From the NCBI RefSeq assembly GCF_024323335.1, contig NC_066579.1, positions 354,709,400 through 354,773,399 of the forward strand: a DNA stretch of 64,000 nucleotides. Reading direction: 5' to 3'. Origin of the DNA: Lathyrus oleraceus. Its lineage: Eukaryota; Streptophyta; Magnoliopsida; Fabales; Fabaceae. Position 1 is the stretch's first letter. Each line of letters starts with the position of its first letter. The position numbers and the translations under genes were made by a program. Shown one piece after another: positions 47,051 to 60,217 of the stretch. The notes below the pieces were generated by a model, which worked only from the letters and a program-made list of their open reading frames with translations, was not told the DNA's origin and ran no database searches.

Positions 47051-47800
47051 CCTCTCCGTTGGTCTTGGTAAACGTTGAGTTTTTCCCATGTCGTCCGTTG
47101 ACGTATGGTTGTATCCCTTCCAGTCATTCATTAATGTCTGGTTACCTCTCCGTTGGTTTCGATAAACGTCGAGTTTTTCCTGGTCGTCCCCAGTTGTTTA
47201 CCTCTCCGTTGGTCTTGGTAAACGTTGAGTTTTTCCCATTTCGTCCGTTGACGTATGGTTGTGTCTCTCCCAGTCATTCATTAATGTCTGGTTACCTCTC
47301 CGTTGGTTTCGATGAACGTCGAGTTTTTCCTAGTCGTCCCCAGTTGTTTACCTCTCCGTTGGTCTTGGTAAACGTTGAGTTTTTCCCATGTCGTCCGTTG
47401 ACGTATGGTTGTATCCCTTCCAGTCATTCATTAATGTCTGGTTACCTCTCCGTTGGTTTCGATGAACGTCGAGTTTTTCCTGGTCGTCCCTAGTTGTTTA
47501 CCTCTCCGTTGGTCTTGGTAAACGTTGAGTTTTTCCCATGTCGTCCGTTGACGTATGGTTGTATCCCTTCCAGTCATTCATTAATGTCTGGTTACCTCTC
47601 CGTTGGTTTCGATAAACGTCGAGTTTTTCCTGGTCGTCCCCAGTTGTTTACCTCTCCGTTGGTCTTGGTAAACGTTGAGTTTTTCCCATTTCGTCCGTTG
47701 ACGTATGGTTGTGTCTCTCCCAGTCATTCATTAATGTCTGGTTACCTCTCCGTTGGTCTCGATAAACGTTGAGTTTTTCCTAGTTGTCCGTTGGCATCTA
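47051..47800 (+). repeat. 150-bp tandem array, five units
   Basis: Units start at 47051, 47201, 47351, 47501 and 47651, exactly 150 bp apart. Each is made of a 94-bp and a 56-bp subunit, both opening CCTCTCCGTTGGT. Because 150 is a multiple of three, an open frame runs through the array (47059-47493 and 47494-47772), broken once by TAG. The words CAGTCAT..TGTCTGGT and GGTAAAC are shared with the 61-bp unit. Confidence 0.95.
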
Positions 47801-48027
47801 GTTGTGATTTCTTTTCCCATTCATCATCGTTGTGATGTCTGGAGGTGGTTGTACCCTTTGAAAACAAAAACCAAAAAATACACAGTAATAAGAATCAAAC
47901 CCCAGTGGACGTTTCCATTGGTGGATTCCAGTCGGTGCAAATTTCTACGGTTCTTTAGTATTCAATCCCTGTTTACCCTGAAAGTCTGACAGCCATTGCT
48001 ATCATCCATTCGGGTTCCCAGCTGATT
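47801..48027 (+). other. Element D 3' region, end
   Basis: A degenerate partial repeat unit (to about 47850), then unique sequence up to the purine tract. No gene seen. Confidence 0.6.
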
Positions 48028-48040
48028 GAATAGGGGCAGC
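48028..48040 (+). other. Element D polypurine tract
   Basis: GAATAGGGGCAGC abuts the 3' LTR. It resembles the family-B tract (AATAAGGGCATC on the minus strand at 20133-20144), so both families share primer site and plus-strand primer type. Confidence 0.75.
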
Positions 48041-51000
48041 TGTAGCACCTCAAATTTGCACCTATCATTATACATACCATCTCATATTAGGTCATAGCAT
48101 ATCATGATCCATTGCATAGCATTTGCATTGTCCCCAGTTGCCTCAAGAGCAAGCAAGCAAGAATTAGGTCAAACTGATCAGGAGATCAGTCAACCAATCA
48201 AGCAAGGGTGTTTCTCAAGGAATCAAAGCCCTAGGGTTTGTCCAACAAGTTCACATGACTTGGAGATCCATTTGAAGTGTTTAAGTCAAGGGCTGGATGT
48301 TCAGAAGTCATCAGTCAATGCATAGCCAGGCAAAAACCCCAGACAGTCAACAATCAGTCAAAGCAGTGGATGGTGGCCATTTTTGTGGAATTTGGGCACC
48401 ATGGTCAATAATCAAGAGTTCATATGTCTTGGGGCATCATTTGAAGTCAAGGTCTCAAGGAATTAGGGTTTGGAATTCATCAGAAGTGCACAGTCAGTCC
48501 AAAACCCTAGAAAAGTCAAAGTTGGTCAACTGTGGTTGATTCTTTGGTTCTGATGGATGGAAATGGTTTGAAGGAGTTCATTCATGCTCATATAAGCCTC
48601 ATCTATCATGTCAAACCTCATCATGGAAGAATTTGAAGTAGAATCAGAAATTTCCAGAAATAGAAAGTGGACCTGTAATTTCAACTGCCAAAAATGGAAA
48701 CTTCTTGATCCCTATCTTGCATCATGATACAAGCTTCAAATGAATTTTTGCCCAACATGAAAGTTGAAGATCTTGTCTTCCCATTTTCAAAAAGTCCAAG
48801 AACTCTCAAATCCCATGTGTGGTTGTCAAGATATGATCAAATCATTTTCACCAATTTTTGAACTTCAAAGAGCCATATCTCTCAAACCATAAGGCCAAAT
48901 TTGGTGGGGTTTTTTCCTACAAACCACATTTTTCATCCCCTTTCCAAAAATATAAATTTCATTCATCAAAACCCTACCATTCAAAATGGCATTTTTGGAC
49001 CTTTTTCATTTAAAATCAAAGTTTGACCAAACTTTGACTTTGTGAATTAAGACTTTTTTCACCATTTTGCCAATTGAGATTGCTCTCATATCATATTTGA
49101 GACATGTTCCAAGCTTAAACTCATAATCATGCCACCATTTTACTATCATTTTGGACCAAGGTACAAAGTTGGTATTTTTTGCAAAATGAAAGCACAAGAG
49201 CAAAACAAGCTAGCCAATTCAAAAAACAACAAACAGCAGAAAGAAAAAAGATCTGTTTACAGCTGGTTTAAGGCCCACTCGTACAGCATTGCACCTCCAT
49301 TTCCACTTACATGCCAATTAGCAAAATTTGCAATATGCTTCATTTAAGCTAAATCAACTTAGCACATGGTTTAGTAATGATAAACAGATGATATAAAGCT
49401 CATTCTGAGCATTTTCCAACCCTAGTTTTGCAGCCTACCAACAGAAAATACACTCTCACTCTCATTTTGCATTTTTGGCAAAAACACAAATTCAGCAAAA
49501 CCCTTGAAGGAACTCGAGCAACCCTTGCATCCTTCATCATCCAGCCCATCTTGTGAAGCTTTTTGAACCACCATTTCTCAACTGGAACTTCATCTTCAGA
49601 ACCTGTTTTCTCCAAGCATCTCAAATGGCAGTTTGAATCGTGGGAGCTTCCAAGCATCATCGAGCTCATCTTCCTCAAGGATTCACCATTGGCAAGCATC
49701 ATCTTCACCTGTTTGCCCTTAAATCCATCAAAGCAGCCCTGTTTTCGATTTTCTTCCAAAACAAGTAAGTTTTTCGACCCTCATGTTTCTCCAATCCATG
49801 GTATGTTTCTAATAGAGTATGTATCACTGAGTTCATTGCTGCTTATATCATGATAAATGGTCGAGTTATGTGGAAGAAATCTGATGTTAAAGTGTCATGT
49901 GCAAAGTGGTTTTTGTATGATTCTTTTGCTTTAGCTCGATTTGTTGATTATGGCTGCTAGAATATGCATGAATGATGTTTGTTTGACATGTTGGTGGGTG
50001 TAGTTTCATTTTCTGGGCATGTTGATTCTTGATGATTTTACATGATGATGTTGCTTACTGCTGTGTGAAACCCTAGAACTCTACCCATGAAACCCCCGTG
50101 ATTATGTTTGGTTTGTTGTTAGTGATGTTGCATAAGGATGTTACTTCATGGCCATGCTTGATTATTGTTGATTCTGTTTATGTTTGGTTGTTCATGATTG
50201 GTGTTTGGATGATGAAATTGATGATACCCTGTAGCTGCAACCTTAAACTGTCCAGAAATTTTTCATGCTCGTGTTTATTAGTTGCTGGATGATGTTGCCT
50301 GAACCAATACCATGTTGATTGTGTGCTGATCGAATTTTGTTTGGATGTTGATGAACACATGATGCCATGCTAAAACCTTGCTGCAGTTTTGAAACTCCTT
50401 GAACATTGTCCTGAAAATCCATTTGACTGTGTTGTATGATGTTGACTGCTTGCTATGTGAACATTGCCAAATGCCATGCCATTGTGTGTTTTTGCTTGAA
50501 ACCTGTTTGATGTTAATGAGCCATGGAGTTTGAAGTTGCCAAACCATGCTTAAACCCTAGGGTTTTGTTAAACCCAGAATTTGAATGTTATTGGCCGGGT
50601 TACTGTTTGATTGGCTGAGAGCCAATCAAAACATTTCATTTCGCAGGGCCAAAACGCAGCACTCTGATAAGTGAGCCCAGAATTACAAGTTTGCCATCGG
50701 TTGACCATGTTTGACCCCATTTGCCATGCTATCTTGTTCATACTTCATCCATTATTCACTCAACTTAAACAATTCATTTTTAATTCAATTTTCATCCAAA
50801 AATCATGCAATTTTTTCCATCATGTCCATGAGAGTGTCTAGTATTTGATTTTGATTTTTAATTAATTTTCCATTGGCTGGATTTTAATTGATAATTATTT
50901 TCTTGACATGTATGCATAAATGATACCTTGTGCCATTCCTATTGTGAAATACTCATGTTGTATCCAATGAGCTTGAAACTTTTTGTGATGAAACTAGACA

Positions 51001-53892
51001 CATTGACCTTTGTTTCCATGTAGAGTTTATACATTTCTCATTTGTGGTTTGCTAGTTGTGATTTTTTGAAGTAGGGTGTGACAATTTGTGTCACACCAAT
51101 GATATGCAAATGTATGATTTTTGTTCACATGTCTCCTGGCCTCCAAATGACCCCAAATTTTGTGTGAATGATCTCTTACATGTCTAGTTTGTGTATGAAT
51201 TTTCCTGGAATTAATCATGCTGTTTTCCATTTATTTGAAAATTTTCTTCCATGCCTAGTCAATTGTTGACTTTTTGTGCTACATGTTGCCAAATCTTTTG
51301 TGAAATTCTCAAATCTTATTGTATGACCATGAAATTTCAAATGTGATAACTAGACTTCTCAAGCTTTGCATTGGTGTTAACCTCACTCATTTCTCTTCTG
51401 TTTTCAAATTGATATGATTTTTTGAAGTTGACCCATGCTTGTTGACCTTCATTGTGCATGCTTGAATTTGGTTTGACTTCTTGATTTTAATTGACTGCCT
51501 TCCTCTCATCCAAATGCAATGAAATTTGACATGCTTGCCATGCTAGATGTTAGGATTGAGTGTGAATTTTTTGATGATTTTTGAAAATGCTTGGGTTGAC
51601 TTTTGATGCAAGTCATTCTGTTGACTTTTGTATGCTTTCCTTTGCCTTACTTTGACTTCAAATGTTCATGAAATGATCATAATACATGATTTGAATGTGG
51701 GCCCAATTGTGATAGCTTCTCAAATGTTTGACTTTGGTTTTGGTTGACTTTTCCTTGCTGTGTTGACTTTTTCTTTCACCCTTGACCCTAGGCTAGCCCT
51801 AGTGGTCTTTTGTGCTTACTATTGAGTTCCTGTTTCAGGTTAAGCACCATTGCCATTGAGATCATACAAATGTGATTGGATTTTGGTTTACATATGAACT
51901 AACCTTTGTTTTGTAGGTGACTCATGTGACTTGAGTCTGGTGCTTTGCGCATTGGCCCCTCTGTGGTTGACTGTTGTTTATCCATTTGCCTTTGCTTTTA
52001 ACTGTTGAATTGCATACTGATTGTTTTGACTTTTTCAGGTGCTTTAGTTGCTTTTTGCCTGCTTTGCTATTTAGCAATTGCTTTTGAGGTATAATTACTC
52101 TCTCTTCATGTAGTCTGGAGACCCGGTCTGTTATTTGACCGGGCAAACTGTCTGAAGTCCTCCTTAAGAGGCAATGCCTGTGTGTGTTTAAAATTGTCCC
52201 AAGCAGGAAAAGTCCTTCAAGTAAGGCAATTGGTGGAAGGTAGGGATATGCAATCTATCCCCCACTACTCTTGTTGTGTCATCCCTCTGCTCACACTGCT
52301 GTGTGTTGATGCATTGGGATACAAACCCAAGATCTTGTACAAAGTGTACAGTGTCAGAGTCTTCGAGTATAGAAGGGTTCCCACTTTCTGGACCCATGCT
52401 CATTTGTCTATTAGCTCTCCCTGGCCAGGGATAAGAGCTGTGAGGTCTCATCCTCTCCTCATCCTTTCATCTGCTTCACCTTAGCCTCTCAATGGCAAGG
52501 TTAAGAGCACACTTCACCCCATTCCAGAGGTTTGTTTGTTGAGGTTGATATGACCCCTCAACTAAAACCTAACCCTTGTGTGAGCCTCTTGTGTGTATAT
52601 AGTGTGTGCTATCTGTGATTGTGTTTGCTTTGCTTCTTAGGCTAGCTTAGACTTGCTTCCTGTGCAAGTTAGGTTTAGTTTAGGCTAATCCTTGCTTGCT
52701 TTCGCCCTCGTTGCGATCCTTTCTCTCGCCCTCGTTGCGATCGAGCCTTTTCCTTTCTCTTCTCTCGCCCTCGTTGCGATTGAGACTTTCTCTTTTCTCT
52801 CACCCCTGTGTGATTGAGACCTCCCCTTTCTCTTGCCCTAGTTGCAATCGAGACCCTTGCTTCCTGTGTAAGCCGTGTTAAGATAGGTTGGCCCTTGTGC
52901 CATTTAGCTAGAAACCTTAACTTAGGGTTGACTTTGCATGACAACATCTAGGCTCGAGTCGTAGTCTCCCTAGTGTTGTGTCTCCCTCTGTTATCTGGTT
53001 AGGCTAGATCCTTGTCCCTGCGTAGGGGAACTACATCGCCCTGATCTTCACACCAGATGAAGTATGTAGGCAGGAGATTGAGCTGATCTCTCCGGGCGCC
53101 TTTTCTTTTCTTTTGTGTGAGTTGTTTGACAGTTGCTAGGCTCGAGTGCTTGACTCCTTAGCAATTTGTCGCCCTTTTTCTTTTTCAACCCTTTGTGTCT
53201 TAACCACCCTTGTGTGTGTTCTGGTTGGAGTCCGACATAAGTCCAGCGATTGGCAGTTGGTTTCCTGTGTGTGTTTAGGTTCGGATGTCAATGTAAGTCC
53301 AGTGATTGGCATTTGGGCTCCATGTTTGCCTCTTTGTGTGTGTTTTAGGTCCGGATGCTGACATAAGTCCAGTGATTGGCAGTCGGGCTCCACGTTTGCC
53401 TGTGTCCTGTTTGTTTGTGTGCGTGTCAGCCGAGCTACGAATGCTCTGATTCTTCTCTCGTCCGAGAAGATACGTATGCATAGGATGCGATATCCTAGCG
53501 AGCATGTGTCGTCTCCCCAGTCCGAACTACTTCGACTCTGATGTCTATGCCTGATAGACTAAGTAGGCCCAGGATGCGACATCCTGCCGAGTCAGTTTCA
53601 GTCTTGTTTTCTTGTGTCTCTTTCAGCCAGTGTGTGTGTGTTTGAGCAGTGTTTAGCAACCAATTTTTCCTTCCTTTTGTGCGTGGATCCCGTAGAGTAC
53701 TACGGATGCGTAGGGTGCCTAACACCTTCCCTTCGCATAACCGACTCCCGAACCCATTCTCTTTGGTCACGAGACCATGTTTTTTCCTAGGTTTACTTCG
53801 AGCGTTTCCTTTCCCTCTTTTGGGATAAATAACGCACGGTGGCGGCTCTGTTGTTTCTTTCTTTTCCCGCCGGTTTTTCGCGTAATGCGATA
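48041..53892 (+). repeat. Element D 3' LTR
   Basis: 5852 bp, TGTAGCACCTC...TAATGCGATA, nearly identical to 33698-39550. The terminal CA has become TA. No gene is supported; every short frame has a twin in the 5' LTR. Confidence 0.95.
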
Positions 53893-53897
53893 ATTAT
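53893..53897. repeat. Target-site duplication ATTAT (right of element D)
   Basis: Exact match to 33693-33697 directly after the 3' LTR. Confidence 0.9.
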
Positions 53898-56800
53898 ATA
53901 CAATTTTTATGTTTGAATGGATAAACCCATTGCCTACGTACCATCTTAAAAAGGTAGGATCAAAACCTCGTAGTTCGGGGTAAAAATCTCAAAACAAGTT
54001 GGTGAATTGATTGGTCAAAAGCCTTAAGGTCTTTCGTTATCAAAGGGAGAAAACTCAACCTAAACCCACAAATTCACCATGTGAGGAGAGCTTCAACATG
54101 CTAGTGAGGGGTTAACCTTATAATAAGCATGGAAGACTTATAGTCCATCACTAAGGATACAGGTGAGTATTATATCATCCACTAAGATAAATCGAACCTA
54201 ATAGCTAATGTTTATGAAAAGTTTTGGCAAGAAGTGGCCATTGAAACCACAAAAACAATTGAGTGAGTTGTATTTACTAATGAAAAGTATTTACAAAGTA
54301 AGGTTAAAGTTGACTTAGAATTCAATTCAAAATAAGTGTTATGAAAAGAAGTTTGAAAAATCAAAAGCATAATGCTTAGGTTTCTAATTTTGAAAAGCAA
54401 TGTTAATGTTTGCACAAAAAGTTGGCTTGGGTTAGAGTGGAGGGAAGAAGAAGAATGGCTAAGATTCTAAACTTGCAAAGATGAAGGAGGAGAAATAAAA
54501 CCACATTTGGAGTTCCCTTCTTGAGATCATAGTGATGATCCATGTTGTGCCCTTTCCTTTGGAATATAGCAAGTAATAAGCAAATAACTCAAGCAATCAA
54601 GCACACAATCAAGCTCCTAGGAATCTTCCAATTGGCTTTTGTATCTCTCACTTTAGATGCTCATGACAATGGTTCTTCTACTTGGAAAGTTTGGGATCCC
54701 TAGCACAAGAACACACAAATCAAAAAGTTCCACAATGCAATAGAAAGAATGGACAAGAGTGAGTTTAGAATTAAGTCCTTTCCAAGCTTTCTTCAAGATT
54801 AAGCATTCTAAAGGCATGAGGCCTAGTTGTTCTTTGAGATTTTCTTCTTTTATAGCATTCTAAAGGCATGAGGCCTAATTTCTCTGTGACTCCATTTTTT
54901 CCATAGGTAAGGGTCCTAAAGTCTAAGTCCTTTTGTCCATTTTGCATTTGGTTCACACAAACAGAAAAACAACACAAGCACAATAGTATATACACAAATA
55001 TGTGCTCAGGTGAGCAAAAGGCAAATTGCATTAACATAATCATGAGCTCAAATGAGCAAAGAGAAAAAGCAAATGAATTAATGTGCAAGAATATAAATTG
55101 CATAAAAGTAAATTGGAATAACTAAATGACTTGAATTAAAAGTTAGTGGTCATTAGTTGGTGTTAGTGTGCCATAAGGCAATTTAGCGCTATGTTAAGCA
55201 ATCGTAAGTGGACTAATGTAGTAGTCACACCTATCTGAGGCCGGTCAATAAAACTATAGGCAAAAAACACAAGTTAGAGACCATGATTAGTAAGCCAAGC
55301 TCCTACAACTTGCCATGCCAAAAGAAAAGAAGGACGATCTTGTATTGATTTAGGTTTTTTGCTTGACCAAGAAACAATCTATCCTTAATGCAAAGCCATT
55401 CACTTGATCTTTGATCAAGATGAATTAGATTTGAATCAAGGAAGCTTAAGCCTCCCATATGTCAAGGCTAACCACCAATCTTTGACTCATTGATCAAAAA
55501 GAAAAAAGAAAGATGAAGAAGAAGATGAATAAGAATGTACATGAATTGAAATTCAAATGAAATAAGCAAAGTACATTGACTAAATATGAATGGAATTAAA
55601 GTCAATCAATGGTAAACAGAAGCAAAATGAAGCTTAAAGGTCAAGAAACAAATAAAATATTTTTGGTATTTTTGCAAATTAAAATAATACTTGAATTAAA
55701 ATAAACAATTAAAGGTCAAACTTCAAATCCATTTCAAATCAACTTGGAAAAGTGCAAATGGATCATCCTAAGTTCAACAAGGTTAAACAAAGTTTGCCAA
55801 AAATTTCAGCATTTTTAGAAACCAGAAACTATTTTTAAACAATTAAAAATGAATAAAAATAACCTAATTGAACTAAAATCTCAAATAAATCTAAAATCAA
55901 TTAATAAATTGATGATAATATTTTTCATAGACTCATCATCATTCAAAGAGGTTAAGAAAATATTTTTGTATTTTTTGAATATTGGAAACTATTTAAAATG
56001 AATTAAAAATAACCAGAAAAGAGAAAATTCACAAAAAATATCAAATGATAAAATAAAAAATATTAAAAATCATTTTCAGAAACTAGAATTAAAAATGAAA
56101 ATGATTCAATTGGTCCCATATTTTTTGGATAAAAAATGAAAGAGATATGAATTTTTGAAATAAAAGGATTTAAAAGAAAATAAAAAGAAATTCAGAAAAT
56201 GGAAAAAAATCTGGCGCGTTGGATCAACCTCATTAAATGAGGTGGCCCATCCAAGGATCCTCATGCGCGCGCACACCATATTCCCCAGTCAACTGAGAAA
56301 CATATTGAATTAAAAAAGGTCATAACATTTGAAGGTTGTGATTAGATTTGGAGATGTGATCAAACGGTCCATAATCAATCTGGCAAAGGGACGGTGGTGT
56401 ACACCACCGTCTTCTCCGGCGAGTACATGAACTCCGGTGACATTTGCAGGTCATAAAAACATAATGAAAACGAGCGATCCTCATATCATTGGAAAGCTGG
56501 GGTGATGTACATCACCCCTGTGCCATTGATTTTCACTTTAGACTCTCATAGCCAGAGAAATCAGAGATGGAAAATTATGGAGTTCAAATTGAACTTGATG
56601 GATTCACACAATTAAGTACACAATTCAATTGCCTCTTATGAGAGGACTTCAGAGGAGCCAACAAACACAACAAATGAGTTGGAATCAGTGAGTTTCGAAT
56701 TGAAAAAGTTTGAACATCAACCTTTGAAATGCAGATCTATGGAGCACGATCCTTCCCAATTCTTGATAGCAACTTGTTCTTGAGATGCAAATAGGGCTAG

Positions 56801-58483
56801 GCTAAGGAATTAGAGTCCAGTAATCAACCAAGGAAGTTGAAATTGGATCTGAAAAGTTGAAATGAAATTGCAAAATTCCTTTAATGGAGGGTGAGGATTC
56901 ACTTCTGCAGCATATAAGGCGCCTTAAGGTTGACCATGAATGAGGCTGAGCATGTTTATTTATAGTGGAAGCTGATGCAAGGCATGGGAATTTCATGTGT
57001 GCATGAAGTGAGGGCCTTCATGCATGGGCCTGTACAGGCGCATGGGAGGCCCAAATGCAAATGATTTGGCATGCTGATATCACATGAAGCTGAATTGGAC
57101 GTGTAAAATTGATGGAATTGGCTTGTGCAATAAGTTTTCACATGGTTTCCAAAAATGCACATAAACTTTCCCTTCTTCGAAAATGCCTCTTACCAAAATG
57201 AAACATGGCCTTGTGGGTAATGGTTAGAAATGTCTTGACATGAGGAATAATTGTTATGTTGAACAAAAATCCATTTGGAATTGGGAAATTAATGAAAACT
57301 GGTCATAAAGTTCAAGGTGCAAAACATGTGTATGAGAATTTTGTCAAAATGGATCAACTTCAAGCCCTTCTGTTTTAATGATGCAAGCTCCAAATGACAA
57401 AGCCTTCAACATCAAAGTTGTAGATATTTTCAAGAAAATAAATTTGGACTTAAATTTTGAATCATTTAGGTTTTTGATTATAAAGTTATGGGCACTTGAA
57501 GTTGGACTTTTTCACATTTCTATGACTTTGGTCCAAAGTGACCTATAATATTTTGTATTATCAAATGTACTTATTTTAGGATTATGAAAATTTGTTAAAC
57601 ATAACAAATTAATTAGACATAATAAACTTTCCAATGCATTTGATCCCACCTCAAAATCATGAAAAATGAGTGAGTTATGTTCTTGGGAAGTTGACCTAAT
57701 ATTAGGGTTTCAGTCAAAATGACCTATAATGTTTTGAATTGGATAATGACTCTCCAAGCTTCAAATCAATTTTTGATGAACATGAAAGTTGTTCATATGG
57801 TTCTTAGAAACATTGTTTCTCTTGGGGTTATCTCCATTTGACAAACACATCAAAAGTTAGGTCTCAGTGGATTTCAAAATAGCCAGATGAATTGACTAAT
57901 CAACTTCTCAAGTCCAAACTTCAGATCTTGATGAATTGATGATTGAGGACACTCAAATAAACTCAAATATGCATTAAATGATAAATGAAAGAACTTCCCT
58001 TGATTTTATTTGATCATAGGTTGAGGTTGCTTCATGAGCAAGGCACAATTGATGCACAAATGAATTAGGGTTTCCTTGGGGAACAAGCCTCAAACCCTTT
58101 GGTTTGCTTTGATCAAAATGACAAATTGAGATACTTGGGAGGCATATATGATGATTGAGAGCTTTGGGAACCATTTTCATGCTTGCTTTCAACTTCGTCT
58201 AGCCATTTCAATGAGCATGGGGCCACCTAGGAGCCTTGGACTCACATGATTGCTCAAGCTACAAAACAAAAGATGTTACTGGCATATTTTTGTGCTTTTG
58301 GTTAGTAAACAAAATAAGAAAAGCAATAACATACAATTCAAGCATGCTTGGTGGTCTCAAACCAACTCACACAAGTCCCAACCCAAGGGTTAAGGAGCCA
58401 AGATACTATGATCCTCGAGGCAAATGCAATCAGCAATGGTATGATGCCATGAGGGATCTTAGGGTCAAAATTAGGGTCTTACA
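53898..58483 (-). repeat. Family-B 5' LTR of copy Y, main portion
   Basis: The continuation of 33373-33697. It parallels 16710-20132 but includes the 55199-56380 block missing there. It ends TTAGGGTCTTACA at 58483, the LTR start on the minus strand. Directly beyond is RT coding sequence (CAGACGAAGCTT), so this LTR was inserted into another element's RT; CAGAC (58484-58488) would be the duplicated target. No gene in the LTR. Confidence 0.9.
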
Positions 58484-59062
58484 CAGACGAAGCTTGTACT
58501 TCCTCAAATGCTGAAAAAGCTTCAACAAGTGCTCTACATGTTCAACTTCCGTTCTCGACTTCGCAATCTATCATCAACATACACCTCTATCTCCTTGTGC
58601 ATCATATCATGAAACAAGGTAGTCATAACGCGTTGATACGTGGCTCCGGAGTTCTTCAAACCGAAGGGCATCACTCGATAACAGAATGTTCCCCAAGGTG
58701 TGATGAATGTTGTCTTCTCTATATCCTCGGGTGCCATTTTGATCTGATTATAACTGGAAAATCCGTCCATAAACGAGAAGACATTGAATTTAGTTGTATT
58801 ATCTACCAACATATCAATATGTGGTAGAGGAAAATCATCTTTCGGACTAGCTTTATTCAAGTCTCTATAGTCCACACACATTCAGACCTTTCCATCTTTC
58901 TTAGGCACGGGCACAATATTGGCCACCCATTGAGGATATGTAGAAGTCACCAGAAACTTCGCATCAATTTGCTTCTGAACTTCTTCATTAATCTTCACTG
59001 CCATATTGGGATGAGTTCTTATGAGCTTCTGCTTCACAGGCACACACTCAAGCTTCAAAAAG
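58484..59062 (-). pseudogene. RT fragment of copy Z
   Basis: The minus strand encodes KQKLIRTHPNMAVKI, MCVDYRDLNKASPKDDFPLP, DGFSSYNQIKMAPEDIE, TPWGTFCYRVMPFGLKNSGATYQ and YVDD, equivalent to 26431-27005. A one-base loss after YVDD shifts the frame, and a TGA at 58882-58884 stands exactly where the TGA at 26826-26828 does. The fragment is cut by the Y LTR on one side and by a deletion to ORF1 on the other. Confidence 0.92.
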
Positions 59063-60217
59063 GAAGGAGGTCTTGGTTGAAGGCCCAACCATAACCATTG
59101 GTGTAGGTCTTGGATAATCATAAGGCATAAGGTACTCAGAAGCTCTCCTCCTCACCCATGAGGTATAAGGTTCCAAAGTAATACAATTCTTCGGACCAAG
59201 CTCTTTCCTTCCCTTCTTATGAATCTTGCACCAAGCGCGGACCATCCTGCCCTTCAAGTTTTGGGGATCTTTACCCTCTTGAAAGAACACACCTTCTAAC
59301 AAAATGTTATTAGGTTTATCCTTTAAGGAGAACCCAAGCTGACGACGTGCTAAAACAGGGATGTAGTTAATTCTACCACATGTACCACGAAGAGGTAAAT
59401 TGGAGAATTCACCACAAGAGTCAATAATCTGCACACCATCATATACACGGTTGTACCAAAAGATATCATCATTACTGAGAGACATAAGTCTCGTGGACCA
59501 CTGTATACATCCTTTGTTCTCCTTGAAGGCGACCGTCTGTGGCAAGTGCGAAATAAACCACTTGTACAACAGAGGCAAACAGCACACAATGGTACCACCA
59601 CCCTTTGCATTCCTCATATGCAAAGAGAAATAAGTGTCACCCAACAGAGTCGGAACAAGATTAAGAGTAGAGAAAATCCCAATGACGTTCACATCCACAA
59701 ACTTGTCGATGTTCGGAAATAACACTATCCCATAGATGAGAAGTACAAATATGGCCTCAAAGGCGTCCTCACTCATGGCCTTCCCATACAAAGTAGCTTG
59801 AGCAATGAGGAAATCAGATGGGAGACCTTGAATTCCACCTTTGGTAGTCATATGAGCACCAATAATAGATTCATCTATATGCAATAGATCAGCAATCTCT
59901 TGAGAAGTAGGAACCCTCTCCAAGCCACTGAACGACAACTAATCTAGAATAGGCATGCCCACCAGATAGGCATACTCCTCAAGCGTAGGCAAAAGCTGGA
60001 AATCCGGGAATGTGAAGCAACGGTACAAGGGATCATAGAACTGCACCAATACACTCATCAGACCTTCATCCACCTGAGTAGCAAGAATAGAATGAAGCTT
60101 CCCATGACGAGCCTTGAACTCCAAGGGATCTAATACATAGGATGTCAAACTCCTTAACTCTTTCAAGTCGAGTTGTCTGAAACTATACTTCTTTGTATTC
60201 CTTCTTTGTCTATCCAT
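59063..60217 (-). pseudogene. Ogre ORF1 of copy Z, C-terminally truncated
   Basis: It starts with MDRQRRNTKKYSF at 60217 and closely matches the ORF1 at 31119-32447. A TAG at 59939 splits it into 60343-59939 and 59938-59048. Its last codons (after PTPMVMVGPST) run directly into RT-derived sequence because about 4.3 kb (equivalent to 27005-31310, i.e. gag and protease) is deleted. No further stop in 296 codons. Confidence 0.8.

Larger units (their letters stand above)
33698..53892 (+). mobile_element. Ogre family-D element, 20.2 kb, non-autonomous, recently inserted
   Basis: The element has LTRs of 5853 and 5852 bp, ATTAT duplications, a tRNA-Arg primer site and a purine-rich tract. The 8.5-kb interior holds one intact 430-codon gag-derived ORF, then scrambled traces of RT, RNase H and integrase, and a long repeat-rich 3' region. 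Between the LTRs I find about seven substitutions and one T-run length change, so insertion is recent. The damaged pol must predate this insertion, because the LTRs are nearly identical while pol is full of indels. It must therefore have moved using proteins from another Ogre. Confidence 0.93.

Noticed and set aside
47059..47772. Repeat protein of 50-residue units
   Set aside because: The frame is open only because the 150-bp period is a multiple of three. It has no start context, contains a TAG between 47059-47493 and 47494-47772, and lies in the element's 3' region.
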